Shown: positions 35,220 to 44,294 of the stretch, piece after piece
Layout of the letters: each line of letters begins with the position of its first letter
Numbering within the stretch: position 1 is the stretch's first letter
Assembly (NCBI GenBank): GCA_028281265.1
Contig: JANQKE010000054.1
Coordinates: forward strand, 1 to 54,516
DNA length: 54,516 bases
Reading direction: 5' to 3'
Source: Alphaproteobacteria bacterium
GTDB taxonomy: Bacteria > Pseudomonadota > Alphaproteobacteria > DSM-16000 > Inquilinaceae
The notes under the pieces: model-generated
The model's input: the letters and a program-made list of their open reading frames with translations, nothing else
Databases searched by the model: none
What the model was told of the DNA's origin: nothing
Position numbers and translations under genes: made by a program

Positions 35220-36223
35220 CGCATCACCTCCTGCACGTCCGGCACCGGCACGTCCGGCACGCCTGGTACCGGGCGTGCCGGCACGGCGGCCTGCCTGGCC
35301 AGCAGCCGGTCGGCGATCGCCGCCTCGGCCAACAGGACGGGCAGGTCGGGGACGTTGGTATCCCATTCCATCAGCGTCGGCACCGGGCCGAGCCGTGCGA
35401 GCACCCGGGTGAACAGGTCCCACACCGCCTGGTCGACCTGGGCGCCGTGATCGTCGATCAGGATCGTCCGCGCCTCCCCCCGGACGTCGAGGAAAGTGCG
35501 CACGAAATGTCCGGCGACATGCACCTCCTCGACCCGATCGAGCGGCAGCGCCGCGACATAGGCGTCGGCGTCGAAGGCATGGTTGTGGGCGCTGACATGG
35601 ATGTTGTTGACGTCGAGCAGAAGCGCGCAGCCGGTGCGCCGGGCGGCCTCGGCCATGAACTCCCATTCCGGCATCTCCGAATGGGCGAAGGCGACGTAGC
35701 TCGACGGATTCTCGATCAGCATCTGCCGGCCGAACACGCTTTGCGCGTGATCGATGTTCCGGCACAGGATCGCCAGCGCCTCTTCGGTGTAGGGCAGCGG
35801 CAGCAGATCGTTGAGATAGACCCCCTCGGCCACCGACCAGGACACGTGCTCGGAGATCAGGCCCGGCTCGATCCGGTCGAACAGCGCCTTGAGCCGGGCC
35901 AGATGGTCGCGGTCGAGCCCTTCGGCCGAACCCAGGGACAGACCGACGCCGTGGCAACTCAGCGGATAGTCCCTGCGGACCAGCTCCAGCGCGCGCAGCC
36001 GCGGTCCGCCGGGGGCGAGATAGTTTTCGGAGTGGATCTCCAGCCAGCCGACATCCGGAGCCTCCAACAGCACCTGGTCGATATGCGGCTGGCGCAGACC
36101 GATGCCCGCCCGGGCCGGGATCGCATGCCGGCCGAACCGGGCATGGCTGGCCGGATAGGGGGGCGGCTCGATCACCGCCCGTTCGGTCGCGGCCGGGACC
36201 GCGCTGTCGATCGGGACGGGCAT
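35216..36223 (-). CDS. Multinuclear non-heme iron oxidase (DUF692/MNIO, BufB-like)
   Basis: Putative peptide-modifying oxidase of the TIM-barrel DUF692 family, 335 residues. Candidate metal ligands lie in [68 protein letters not shown] and MEWDTNVPD. This is the full set of His/Asp/Glu blocks seen in MNIO enzymes. Known members convert Cys of precursor peptides to oxazolone/thioamide or thiooxazole groups. The likely substrate is the DUF2282 peptide encoded upstream, and the partner is DUF2063, coupled by ATGA. The last ~25 residues are a Pro/Val/Asp-rich tail ([13 protein letters not shown]). Confidence 0.92.
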   Translation of the reverse strand: MPVPIDSAVPAATERAVIEPPPYPASHARFGRHAIPARAGIGLRQPHIDQVLLEAPDVGWLEIHSENYLAPGGPRLRALELVRRDYPLSCHGVGLSLGSAEGLDRDHLARLKALFDRIEPGLISEHVSWSVAEGVYLNDLLPLPYTEEALAILCRNIDHAQSVFGRQMLIENPSSYVAFAHSEMPEWEFMAEAARRTGCALLLDVNNIHVSAHNHAFDADAYVAALPLDRVEEVHVAGHFVRTFLDVRGEARTILIDDHGAQVDQAVWDLFTRVLARLGPVPTLMEWDTNVPDLPVLLAEAAIADRLLARQAAVPARPVPGVPDVPVPDVQEVMR

Positions 36224-36306
36224 GGGACCGTTCCTTGAACCGGTGTGGACGGGGTGGGCGGCCGGAGCGGGGCGCAGGGCGCGCGCCGCTCCGGCTCGAT
36301 CCGACC

Positions 36307-36600
36307 TTAGGACGCGAAGGCCGGGTTCACGCCCTCGAACGGCTCCAGCGAGCCGCTTTCGGCCGCGCAAGTGCCGGCCGGGACCAGCTTCCACTCGCCG
36401 CCATCATAGTCGGTGGTCGACTGACCGGCGCAGGAATGGGTACCGGCGGCGTTGGCGCAGTCGTTTTCGCCGGCCAGGGAGATACCGTAGCACTTCTCCA
36501 TGTCCTGGGCGACGGCGTCGACCGGGGCCAGGACGGCGGCGGCGGAGACGGCACCGGCGACGGCAGCGGCGACGGTCAAAGCGGTCGTGGTGTTGGTCAT
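36307..36600 (-). CDS. DUF2282 secreted Cys-containing peptide, bufferin-like precursor
   Basis: A 97-residue protein with an N-terminal signal peptide ([19 protein letters not shown], cleaved near AVAQ). The mature part has four cysteines at 37, 48, 57 and 78 in the family pattern [23 protein letters not shown] and [13 protein letters not shown]2282 peptides are the substrates of DUF692/DUF2063 enzymes and, after modification, bind copper (bufferins). The start is set by a good AGAGGAA ribosome site eight bases upstream; a longer frame starts inside the control region. It is first in the four-gene operon. Function here is inferred from family and context. Confidence 0.9.
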   Translation of the reverse strand: MTNTTTALTVAAAVAGAVSAAAVLAPVDAVAQDMEKCYGISLAGENDCANAAGTHSCAGQSTTDYDGGEWKLVPAGTCAAESGSLEPFEGVNPAFAS

Positions 36601-37015
36601 CGTCTGTTTCCTCTGAAGCTCGAGTGGGCCCCCGTGCCCGAGGGCTGAGCGAGAGGTAACGAGCCGCCCGATCAAACGGAAATAACGGTCCCGTCAGGCG
36701 CAGTCACACTGGCGTGACAGCGGCGAGAGCACCGGTGGCGCAAGTGCGGCCACCCGTCCGACGCAACGATCGGTCCCGCTTCGACCGGCGGCGTGGAACC
36801 GATGGGTCGATCCGCCTGCATTCGGCGTATGTCACTTGCGCCCCGGCGGACGGGTGGAAATGCTGGACCTCAGACCGTATAGCGGCTTGCATGGGATCGG
36901 TTGGGGCCGGGTCTGGCGATCGCGCGGCGGCGGCGCTGCCCCCGGTATCAAGGCGGATCCCCCCAAAGGACCGCATCAGGGGCGGTGGCAACGCGTTTTA
37001 GGAAGGGATCGACCC
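36601..37015. other. Divergent region between bufferin-like operon and class II DAHP synthase
   Basis: A 415-base region that must hold both promoters. It contains two complementary pairs in interlocked order: 36737-36746 with 36833-36842, and 36750-36760 with 36847-36857. A small GTCAC/GTGAC hairpin is at 36703-36718. I found no coding frame with family support. Confidence 0.55.
36737..36857 (+). promoter_or_regulatory. Interlocked complementary segments in the aroG leader
   Basis: GGCGCAAGTG (36737-36746) complements CACTTGCGCC (36833-36842). CCACCCGTCCG (36750-36760) complements CGGACGGGTGG (36847-36857). The order is A-B-A'-B', so an RNA could form a pseudoknot or two mutually exclusive hairpins. 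It lies about 160 bases before the DAHP synthase start. Whether it is transcribed is unknown. Confidence 0.4.
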
Positions 37016-38404
37016 ATGGCGAATGGCTGGACGCCCGATAGCTGGCGCACCCGACCGGCCAAGCAGATGCCGGCCTATCCGGATCACGCGGCCCTGGCGA
37101 CCGCCGAGGCGCAGCTGACCGCCTACCCGCCACTGGTCTTCGCCGGAGAGGCCCGCTCCCTCACGCAGCAGCTCGCCAAGGTCGCTTCGGGGGAAGCGTT
37201 CCTGCTTCAGGGCGGCGACTGCGCCGAGAGCTTCCAGGAGTTTCACCCCGACAAGATCCGCGATACCTTCCGCGTGCTGCTGCAGATGGCGATCGTGCTG
37301 ACCTTCGGCGGCCACATGCCGGTGGTCAAGGTCGGCCGGATGGCCGGTCAGTTCGCCAAGCCGCGATCGTCGGATGACGAAACCATCGACGGGGTGACCC
37401 TGCCATCCTACCGCGGCGACATCGTCAACGGCTTCGAGTTCGACGAAGGGTCGCGGGTGCCGGACCCCGGGCGGATGGTGCAAGCCTACAATCAGGCGGC
37501 CGCGACGCTGAACCTGCTGCGGGCCTTCGCGCAGGGCGGTTACGCCGATCTGCATCAGGTGCATCAGTGGAATCTCGGCTTCGTCGGCACCAACGGCAAG
37601 GGCTCGGACTACGAGGATCTGGCCAACCGGCTGGACGAGAGCCTGCAGTTCATGGCCGCCTGCGGCATCACCGCGGAGACCACGCCATCGATCCGGGAGA
37701 CCGATTTCTTCACCTCCCACGAGGCGCTGCTGCTGCCCTATGAACAGGCGCTGACCCGCATCGACAGCACCTCGGGCGACTGGTACGACGTCTCCGCCCA
37801 CATGCTGTGGATCGGCGACCGCACCCGCCAGCCCGACCACGCCCATATCGAGTTTCTGCGCGGGGTGAAGAACCCGATCGGGCTGAAATGCGGGCCGACG
37901 CTCGACGGCGGCGATCTCTTGCGTCTGATCGACATCCTGAACCCGGCCAACGAGCCCGGGCGGCTGACCCTGATCGCGCGCATGGGCTCGGACAAGGTGG
38001 AGAGCCATCTGCCGGCCCTGATCCGGGCGGTGCAGCGGGAAGGGCGGACGGTGGTCTGGTCCTGCGATCCCATGCACGGCAACACGATCAAGTCGTCGAC
38101 CGGGTTCAAGACCCGGCCGTTCGACCGGATCCTGACGGAAGTCTCGCGCTTCTTCGACGTGCATCGGGCGGAAGGCACGCATCCGGGGGGGGTGCATTTC
38201 GAGCTGACCGGCCAGGACGTGACCGAATGCACCGGCGGCGCCCAGGCGATCACCGACGACGCGCTGAGCCTGCGCTACCACACCGCCTGCGACCCGCGTC
38301 TAAACGCCAACCAGGCGCTGGAGCTAGCCTTCCTGCTGGCCAACAATCTGCGGAACAGCCGGGCCGACCTCGACCGCCAGCGCCGCGCCGCGGCGGCCGA
38401 GTGA
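37016..38404 (+). CDS. aroG: Class II 3-deoxy-7-phosphoheptulonate synthase
   Basis: First enzyme of the shikimate pathway: PEP plus erythrose 4-phosphate to DAHP. The 462-residue protein is the plant/Mycobacterium-like class II (AroA-II) type. Landmarks: [12 protein letters not shown] with metal-ligand Cys69, [58 protein letters not shown] and [15 protein letters not shown] with further metal ligands. A GGAAGGG ribosome site precedes the ATG at 37016. An upstream in-frame ATG at 36836 would put the interlocked repeats into the coding region and adds non-conserved sequence. The nicotinate phosphoribosyltransferase gene follows after 64 bases. Confidence 0.96.
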   Translation: MANGWTPDSWRTRPAKQMPAYPDHAALATAEAQLTAYPPLVFAGEARSLTQQLAKVASGEAFLLQGGDCAESFQEFHPDKIRDTFRVLLQMAIVLTFGGHMPVVKVGRMAGQFAKPRSSDDETIDGVTLPSYRGDIVNGFEFDEGSRVPDPGRMVQAYNQAAATLNLLRAFAQGGYADLHQVHQWNLGFVGTNGKGSDYEDLANRLDESLQFMAACGITAETTPSIRETDFFTSHEALLLPYEQALTRIDSTSGDWYDVSAHMLWIGDRTRQPDHAHIEFLRGVKNPIGLKCGPTLDGGDLLRLIDILNPANEPGRLTLIARMGSDKVESHLPALIRAVQREGRTVVWSCDPMHGNTIKSSTGFKTRPFDRILTEVSRFFDVHRAEGTHPGGVHFELTGQDVTECTGGAQAITDDALSLRYHTACDPRLNANQALELAFLLANNLRNSRADLDRQRRAAAAE

Positions 38405-38468
38405 CGCTCGGACACGGCCGGGGCGGGCGTCGCGCGATCCTTCGTACGCAGTCCAAGGGTAGGACGCG

Positions 38469-39671
38469 ATGACCGTGAAACCCTCCGACGCCGCGCCGTT
38501 CGGCGCCGGTCCGATGCCGATCGGCGGGCGTGAGCCGACCGATGCCAGCCTGCCCGCGTGGACCGACAAGTACTTCCTGCGCACCAAGCAGACGGTCGGC
38601 CGGTTCGGCGATTGCCCGGCGACATACGCCATCTTCCTGCGCCGGCCCGTGGTCTCCGCCCCGCGGCTGGCGATCGAGTGGCTCGAATCGATCGCCGAGG
38701 CCCGCGGCGTCGCGTTCGACATCGAGCTGCTGCGCAAGGAGGGCAAGCGCGTCGGCGCCGGCGAGCCCCTGATGTACGTGACCGGGCCGCTCTATCACCT
38801 GGTCGATACCGAGACGCTCCTCCTGCAGAAGCTCGGGCCGGCCTGCGTGGCCGCCTACAACGCCTATGCGATGTGTGTGGAGCTGCCGCGGACCGCGTTT
38901 CTCGCCATGGATGCCCGCCATTGTGCCGGGCGGGAGATGGCCGAACTGATGGCCTACGCCGCTTCGGTCGGATCGCGCCGGGCGCAGGAGAAGATCGGCG
39001 CCAAGGGCTTCATCGGCAATGCTACCGACGCGACGGCCCATTTCTTCGGCCAGACCGCCGGCTACGGGACCATGCCGCACGCCCTGATCGGCTATGCCGG
39101 CTCCACCGTGCGGGCGGCCGAGATGTTCCACGAGGCCAACCCGGACGTGCCGCTGACGGTGCTGGTCGACTATTTCGGCCTGGAGGTGACGGACTCAATC
39201 GCGGTGTGCCGGCGCTTCCGCAAGATGGCCGAGGCCGGGACGCTGTCGCTCCGGCTCGACACCGGCGGCGGCCGCTATGTCGAGGGGCTCGACCCCGCCC
39301 GCAGCTACGACGTGCTCGACCGGCACGTGCCAGAGGCGATCCGCGGCTATCGGGACGAGACCGAACTGAGGCATCTGATCGGCACCGGCGTTTCGGCCGC
39401 GGCCATCCACCATGTGCGCGATGCCCTCGACCAGGCCGGGTTCGACAAGGTGCGGATCGTCGCCTCGTCCGGCTTCTCGCCGGCCAAGTGCCGGGTGATG
39501 GCTCTGGCCAAGGCGCCGATCGACGTCGTCGGCACCGGCAGCTATCTGCCGGACAAATGGTCGGAGACCTATGCCACCGCCGACATCGTCGCCTATGGCG
39601 GCAAGCCTCTGGTCAAGGTCGGCCGGGAATGGCTGCTCAGGGACCGGCCAGGCCCCTATCCGGGGGAGTAG
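38469..39671 (+). CDS. pncB: Nicotinate phosphoribosyltransferase
   Basis: NAD salvage enzyme converting nicotinate and PRPP to nicotinate mononucleotide. The 400-residue protein has the type II PRTase fold: TDKYFLRTKQTVGRFGD at the N-terminus, GPLYHLVDTETLLLQKLGP, MDARHCAGREMAELMAYAASVG, the GFIGNATDATAHFFG region, and the PRPP/phosphate site IVASSGFSPAKC with DVVGTGSYLP. It is the QPRTase-like branch of NAPRTase; quinolinate phosphoribosyltransferase is the main alternative, but length and TDKYFLRT favour nicotinate. It follows aroG on the same strand. A family A repeat lies 60 bases downstream. Confidence 0.88.
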   Translation: MTVKPSDAAPFGAGPMPIGGREPTDASLPAWTDKYFLRTKQTVGRFGDCPATYAIFLRRPVVSAPRLAIEWLESIAEARGVAFDIELLRKEGKRVGAGEPLMYVTGPLYHLVDTETLLLQKLGPACVAAYNAYAMCVELPRTAFLAMDARHCAGREMAELMAYAASVGSRRAQEKIGAKGFIGNATDATAHFFGQTAGYGTMPHALIGYAGSTVRAAEMFHEANPDVPLTVLVDYFGLEVTDSIAVCRRFRKMAEAGTLSLRLDTGGGRYVEGLDPARSYDVLDRHVPEAIRGYRDETELRHLIGTGVSAAAIHHVRDALDQAGFDKVRIVASSGFSPAKCRVMALAKAPIDVVGTGSYLPDKWSETYATADIVAYGGKPLVKVGREWLLRDRPGPYPGE

Positions 39672-39732
39672 CGGCACACGGGCGCGGTGGCGAAGCCTCA
39701 TACCACGTCGCACCCGCGCGCCCGAGCATATG

Positions 39733-39836
39733 CTAGATCATCCTGCGTTCAGATGGACTCATCTGAACGCAGATAAGATGATCTAGTTTAAAGAGTTAGA
39801 TCATCCTGCGTCCGTTCGGACGCAGGATGATCTAGG
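39733..39836 (+). repeat. Family A two-hairpin repeat, copy A5
   Basis: Hairpin 1 (39735-39784) is nearly identical to A1. Hairpin 2 (39798-39833) closes AGATCATC/GATGATCT instead of AGAGCATC/GATGCTCT, both strands changed, and forms a perfect 16-bp stem. CTAG occurs at the start, between the hairpins (39783-39786), and at the end. It lies downstream of pncB and the convergent lysE. Confidence 0.9.
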
Positions 39837-39906
39837 CAAGGCTCGCGGGACGCGCTTGACCGCGAGGACGACGTCAGATGAGGTCACCCCCCAGCCAACA
39901 CCGCTG

Positions 39907-40536
39907 TCAGTTGCGGCCGGCGGTCGTCAGCATCGCGCCGATGCCGATGAAGGCGGTACCGGTCGCCCGGTTGAACCAGCGGCCGAACCGCGCCAGCCAC
40001 GGGGCGATGCGCTGAGCGGTCCCCGCCAGCACCAGCTCGTAGATCAGCTCGACCAGGGCGAAGGTGCCGCCCAGGATCAGGAACTGCTGCCATAGCGGCA
40101 TGCCGTCGACCATGAATTGCGGCAGGAAGGCGGCGAAGAAGATCAGCGCCTTGGGGTTCGATACCGCGACCAGGAAGCCTTGCCGGAACAGCCGGTTGCC
40201 CAGACGCGGCCGGCCATGGCCCCGGGCGGCCCGCTCCAATGCCGTCACCGGCGGCGGCGACCGCCACAGCCGCACGCCGAGATAGACCAGATAGGCCGCC
40301 CCGAGCCATTTGACGATCGTGAACGCCTGCTCGGACGCGGCGAGCAAGGCGCCCAGCCCCGCCAGGGATCCCGCGATCAGTACGAGAAACCCCAGCACCC
40401 CGCCCAGGATGGTCGCCATCGTCCGCCTGAGGCCGTATTGCGCGCCATGGGTCAGCGACAGCAAGCCGTTCGGTCCCGGCGTCAGCGACAGCCCGACCGC
40501 CGCGGCCAGGTAGATCAGCCAAAGCTCCCAGGGCAT
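39907..40536 (-). CDS. LysE-family amino acid exporter
   Basis: A 209-residue inner-membrane exporter of the LysE/RhtB family, expelling amino acids or related metabolites. Six hydrophobic segments are visible. The family N-terminus LAAAVGLSLTPGPNGLLSL (Pro-Gly-Pro-Asn) is clear, as are GAAYLVYLGVRLWRSPP, FRQGFLVAVSNPKALIFFAAFLPQF and a C-terminal RATGTAFIGIGAML. The substrate cannot be told from sequence. It is convergent with pncB and lies just downstream of the PodJ-like gene on the same strand. Confidence 0.9.
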   Translation of the reverse strand: MPWELWLIYLAAAVGLSLTPGPNGLLSLTHGAQYGLRRTMATILGGVLGFLVLIAGSLAGLGALLAASEQAFTIVKWLGAAYLVYLGVRLWRSPPPVTALERAARGHGRPRLGNRLFRQGFLVAVSNPKALIFFAAFLPQFMVDGMPLWQQFLILGGTFALVELIYELVLAGTAQRIAPWLARFGRWFNRATGTAFIGIGAMLTTAGRN

Positions 40537-40584
40537 GGCGATGGTCCCCCTCTTCGGTGCCCGGCGGGCCCGCGCCGTGCGGGC

Positions 40585-43242
40585 TTATCCGCTGACGCTG
40601 GCGATCCGCAACCGATCGATCAACTGCCGGGTCGGCACGCCGGTGACAGTCAGCCCCTGATCCTGCTGGAAGCCGCGAATGGCCTGCTCGGTCTGCCGGC
40701 CCAGGACACCGTCGATCGGCCCCGGCTGATAGCCCAGAATGGTGAGCAGCAACTGGACCTCGCGGACCTCCGACGCGGTCAGGCTGACCGCCGGCGCCGG
40801 CGCGGCGGGCGCGGATGCCTGGCCGGCCGAGGCCTGGGGCGCGGCGGCCGTGGGCGATGGTTCCGGGGCGGGCCGGGGCGGCGACGCCGTACCCAGGCGT
40901 TCGAGCGCCGCAACCGCATCCTGGCTGCCGAGATCGGCCGCGACGCGGTACCAGCCCCGGGCCGCCTCCAGATCGGGCGGGCCGTTCAATCCCCCCTCGA
41001 AAAGCTGGCCCAGATTGAAGGCCCCCCGAGGATTGCCGCTGTCATAGGCGGCCTGGAACCACTGCGCCGCCTGGATCGGGTTGGCCGCGGTGCCCCGGCC
41101 CAGCGCATAGGCCACGCCGACCGCGTTCTGGGCATCGGGATGCCCACCTTGCGCAGCGTCGAGGAACAGATCGAAGGCACGGACGGAGTTCTGGGCGACA
41201 CCGAGCCCACGCTGGGTCAGAACGCCGAGGTTGTACGCCCCCGCAGACGAACCGTTGATGGCGGCACGCTCGAACCAGAACGCCGCCAGTTCGTAGTCCT
41301 GCTGTACCTGTTGCCCCTCGGCGTACAGCGCACCGAGCTGGAACTGCGCCTCGGGATCGCCTGCCTGGGCCCGGGCGGCGGTGTCCCGCACGGCCTGAGA
41401 GACGGTCGACGGCAGGGGCGCCCGGTCGGCCAAAGCCGGGCGGCGCGGCACGGTCAGGCTCTCCGGTTCCGGCTGGCGGGGGGGCAGCGCCGACGGGATG
41501 GGCGGTACTTCGGAGATCGCCGGGGGGGCGGACGGGGTGACGATCTCGACGTCACCGGGCGGCGGCGGGACGGCGACGTCCTCGGCATCTCCGACAGCGG
41601 CGACGTCGGCGTCGTCACGGTCGAACACCGCCCGCACCGCTTCCGGCAGCAGCGGCGGTGCCCCCAGGAACTGCCACACCGTATAGACCCCGTAACCCAA
41701 AAGGCCGAGCAGCAGTGCTGCGACCATCGCCCCGGCGATCATGCTGCTGCGCCGATGCACCTCCCGAGCGTCGCGATCCGTCGGTGCGTCGGTATCGTTG
41801 GGCAGGGAATCGCCATAGCGGCTGCGATGATCCTCGGCCTCGAGTTCCGCTTGCGACAGTCGCGATCGCTGATTGAGCGCCCGGAGCCCCGCGCCCAGAC
41901 GGCTGCCGGCCGACCGCGCGGTCTCCGGCCCGGGCGATGCCGGGGCCGGTGTCGCCTTGGGCTCGGGCAGGTCTTCCGCGGGCACCCCGTCGGCGGCGTC
42001 GACCCGTGCGCCCTTGGTCTCCAGCTCCGCTTCCCAATCCTCATCCATCTGGCGGCGCCGGCGCCGGCGGAAGCGCCGCCGCGCGCTCTCCCGCGGGCCG
42101 GCATCGTCCACATCGGCACCGTCACCGTCACCGTCATCCGCCGACGCGGCCTCCGGCGGGTCGGCCGGCAGCGGGTCGGCCCCGGGCCGAGCCGGCGGCT
42201 CCATGACGTCCGGCGCGGTGTCGGCGTCGGCGAGGTGGCTGTCGTCCGGTCGCCACGGGGGATGCACATCCTCGGCCGCAGGTTCCGCAGCGCCGATGGC
42301 ATCGGTGTCGAGGGCTTCCGACCCGGTGACCGGTTCGAGGATCTCCGCCTCGACGCCCAGCGTCCGCTCCGCTCCGGCGGCGGACGGGGCTGAAGCCGGA
42401 GCCGAACCGCCGATCCCGTCGTCGGCGTCTTCGCCCATCGCCGGCGGTGCCGGCCCGTCGGTCCCGAGCCGGTCCGTCGACCGCTGAGCAGACGGTGCGG
42501 GCACGGCGGGCTGCAAGGACGGCCACCCGAGATCCACCGATTCCTCGATATACGGATCCGGCTCGTCCGGCATCATCGGCGGCGGCAGAACCGAGCCTTC
42601 GCGATCGGGTTCCGGCGTGTCCGATGGTGCTTGCGCCCCGGCAACCGGGCCGGCCCCCAGCGCGATACGCGCCGGCTGCGCCGATCCGGCCGGCGACGGA
42701 CCGTCGGAGCGGGGCACCGGATCCCGCTCGGCCCCCGGGCCGGGCGACGGGATCGCCGCCGCGGCAGCGCCGGCATCGGCTGCGGCCTGCCGCACCCGTG
42801 ACGGTGACGGGGTCGGCTCAGGCGCCGGTTCCGACCGGACGGCTGCCGGTGCCGGCTCGGGTGCCGGCGGGACACCGGCCGTCGCGGAGACCGATACGCC
42901 GCCGAACGGTGCGAAGGTCGCCATCCCGCCGGACCTGCCCGGGCCAGGAATGGTCGGGATCGGGGCGCCGGACCGGGCCGGCGGCGCATTTTGCGGTTCC
43001 GCTGCCGGCCCGTCCCGGTCGGATGCGGGCGCCGGTCCGGGCGGGGCGAGGCGCAGATGTGCGGCATCCCGCTGCCGGGCTTCCAGCAGGGCCTGGCCAT
43101 CGCGGAGATCGTCGACCGAACGTTCCAGCCGGTCGAGCCGGGAGCCGATCTGGTTGATCGCAACCAGGAGATCCGCCGCCCGCACCGTGCTGCGCGACCG
43201 CCGTCCTCGTGCCTCCGACTGATCCCCGTTCTCCGCGGCCAT
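40585..43242 (-). CDS. PodJ-like Sel1-repeat and peptidoglycan-binding membrane protein
   Basis: An 885-residue single-pass protein. Residues ~20-65 are a short coiled coil (INQIGSRLDRLERSVDDLRDGQALLEARQRD). A very long Pro/Ala/Asp-rich, probably disordered region runs to ~490. A membrane segment follows (MIAGAMVAALLLGLLGYGVYTVW, ~505-527). The periplasmic part contains about five Sel1/TPR repeats (GDPEAQFQLGALYAEG, SAGAYNLGVLTQRGLGVAQN, HPDAQNAVGVAYALGRGTAAN). It ends in a PG_binding_1 domain (VQLLLTILGYQPGPIDGVLG, TEQAIRGFQQDQGL). This order resembles PodJ-type polar organisers of Caulobacter; a cell-pole or division role is inferred. Confidence 0.85.
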   Translation of the reverse strand: MAAENGDQSEARGRRSRSTVRAADLLVAINQIGSRLDRLERSVDDLRDGQALLEARQRDAAHLRLAPPGPAPASDRDGPAAEPQNAPPARSGAPIPTIPGPGRSGGMATFAPFGGVSVSATAGVPPAPEPAPAAVRSEPAPEPTPSPSRVRQAAADAGAAAAAIPSPGPGAERDPVPRSDGPSPAGSAQPARIALGAGPVAGAQAPSDTPEPDREGSVLPPPMMPDEPDPYIEESVDLGWPSLQPAVPAPSAQRSTDRLGTDGPAPPAMGEDADDGIGGSAPASAPSAAGAERTLGVEAEILEPVTGSEALDTDAIGAAEPAAEDVHPPWRPDDSHLADADTAPDVMEPPARPGADPLPADPPEAASADDGDGDGADVDDAGPRESARRRFRRRRRRQMDEDWEAELETKGARVDAADGVPAEDLPEPKATPAPASPGPETARSAGSRLGAGLRALNQRSRLSQAELEAEDHRSRYGDSLPNDTDAPTDRDAREVHRRSSMIAGAMVAALLLGLLGYGVYTVWQFLGAPPLLPEAVRAVFDRDDADVAAVGDAEDVAVPPPPGDVEIVTPSAPPAISEVPPIPSALPPRQPEPESLTVPRRPALADRAPLPSTVSQAVRDTAARAQAGDPEAQFQLGALYAEGQQVQQDYELAAFWFERAAINGSSAGAYNLGVLTQRGLGVAQNSVRAFDLFLDAAQGGHPDAQNAVGVAYALGRGTAANPIQAAQWFQAAYDSGNPRGAFNLGQLFEGGLNGPPDLEAARGWYRVAADLGSQDAVAALERLGTASPPRPAPEPSPTAAAPQASAGQASAPAAPAPAVSLTASEVREVQLLLTILGYQPGPIDGVLGRQTEQAIRGFQQDQGLTVTGVPTRQLIDRLRIASVSG

Positions 43243-43373
43243 CCCTCTATTCCGCAAGGAAACAAGTCGAGCGGGCGGGTGCTCCCGCTCGCCTCTCGTT
43301 CCGACCACGAAAGATCGAGCCGGTCAACTGCTGGAGTTTAGCCTGATTCGTTCGGGTATTCAGCGATGTAGGT

Positions 43374-43387
43374 TTCTTGATCAAGAA
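43374..43387. promoter_or_regulatory. Perfect 14-bp palindrome upstream of the PodJ-like gene
   Basis: TTCTTGATCAAGAA is perfectly symmetric and sits in an unusually AT-rich stretch (about 43330-43410), 132 bases upstream of the PodJ-like start and upstream of the tRNA promoter. It could be an operator for either side; the regulator is unknown. Confidence 0.4.
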
Positions 43388-43430
43388 CAATTAAAATACA
43401 ACATATCCCGGTCCGACCGCATCGACGCGA

Positions 43431-43460
43431 TCGATATCCATCGATATCCATCGATATCCT
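43431..43460. repeat. Three tandem 10-bp units
   Basis: TCGATATCC followed by A, A and T gives three consecutive 10-base units. Each unit includes the palindromic core GATATC, so the array has a strong helical-phase symmetry. It lies 30 bases before the tRNA -35 element. Confidence 0.8.
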
Positions 43461-43489
43461 CGGTGTGCGGGGCGTGATCGAGGCACGGG

Positions 43490-43518
43490 TTGCACGGTGG
43501 GGTCGGTTCGCCTATACG
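43490..43518 (+). promoter_or_regulatory. Sigma-70-type promoter of tRNA-Gln
   Basis: TTGCAC (43490-43495) and TATACG (43513-43518) are separated by exactly 17 bases. The tRNA begins 15 bases after the -10 element, so transcription would start about seven bases before the mature 5' end. Confidence 0.7.
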
Positions 43519-43532
43519 AGCTGTCCGATCGT

Positions 43533-43607
43533 TGGGGCGTAGCCAAGCGGTAAGGCAGCGGTTTTTGGTACCGCCATGCGCTGGTTCGAATCCAGCCGCC
43601 CCAGCCA
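43533..43607 (+). tRNA. tRNA-Gln (anticodon TTG)
   Basis: A complete 75-base cloverleaf. The acceptor TGGGGCG (43533-43539) pairs with CGCCCCA (43597-43603), followed by G73 and an encoded CCA. The anticodon arm has a GCGGT/ACCGC stem around TTTTGGT, giving anticodon TTG (decodes CAA/CAG glutamine). The T arm contains GGTTCGAATCC. The gene stands alone, opposite in direction to the peroxiredoxin-like gene. Confidence 0.97.
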
Positions 43608-43736
43608 TTCTGCCGTCTGTCTCCCCATATCCGCCGATCCTCCCGCTTCCCCGGGCTTTGCCCGCGCCTGCGGTTGGGAGGGGTTGCCGGACGACCGCCC
43701 TGCCCCTCCGGACAGGACGGCCCACCGGTTCCCGGA

Positions 43737-44294
43737 TCACGCGGTGGTGTGATCGACGACCTCGCCGCGAGCCGGGTAATCGTTGGCCAGCACGAAATCC
43801 AAGGCCTTGAGGATGTCGCCGAACTGCGGCCGCGCGAACGGCATGGTCTGCACGGTCCCGAAATAGAGCGTGCCGTCCGGTCGGATCAGGAACAGGCCCG
43901 GCTCGACGAACAAGTCGGGTTCGACGACGCCGGTGCTGGTCTTGCCCCGCGACGTCGAGATGTAAAGCCCCCACTCGCGCGCCTGGTCCAGGCCGAGACC
44001 GTAGCCGATGGTAAGCTGGTCGAGCCCCCACTTCGCCTTGGCTTCGGCCGCCCGGTCGGCCGTGTCGCTGGACACCGCGATGACCGACACCCCGCGCTCG
44101 GCGAACGGGGCGAGCTTGCGGTTGAGGTCGCCGAGATAGCCGGAGCAGATCGGGCAATGCAGGCCGCGATAGACGACCAGCAGGGTGAAGGCCTGGGGCG
44201 TCTGATCGGACAGGGTCCAGAGCGGGCCGTCGACCGTCGGCACGGACAGGGCCGGTACGGGTTGGCGGGGGATCAACGGAGTGATCGCGGGCAT
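43737..44294 (-). CDS. Peroxiredoxin-like (AhpC/TSA) protein
   Basis: A 185-residue thioredoxin-fold protein. The redox motif is CPICSGYLGDLN with Cys47 and Cys50, at the place of the peroxidatic cysteine after LLVVYRGLH. VSVIAVSSDTADRAAEAKAKWG and FLIRPDGTLYFGTVQ complete the AhpC/TSA pattern. It probably reduces peroxides or acts as a thiol oxidoreductase in the cytoplasm; there is no signal peptide. The ATG at 44294 starts the conserved region; upstream in-frame Met codons add sequence that includes a family B remnant. Confidence 0.87.
   Translation of the reverse strand: MPAITPLIPRQPVPALSVPTVDGPLWTLSDQTPQAFTLLVVYRGLHCPICSGYLGDLNRKLAPFAERGVSVIAVSSDTADRAAEAKAKWGLDQLTIGYGLGLDQAREWGLYISTSRGKTSTGVVEPDLFVEPGLFLIRPDGTLYFGTVQTMPFARPQFGDILKALDFVLANDYPARGEVVDHTTA

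Noticed and set aside
36836-37015. N-terminal extension of DAHP synthase from 36836
   Set aside because: The added residues are non-conserved and the ribosome site GGAAGGG is directly before 37016.
40117-42393. 758-residue plus-strand frame opposite lysE and the PodJ-like gene
   Set aside because: No recognisable domain; the minus strand encodes membrane, Sel1 and peptidoglycan-binding motifs in order.
43431-43460. Possible CRISPR-like array
   Set aside because: Three contiguous 10-bp units without spacers and no cas genes; simple tandem repeat.
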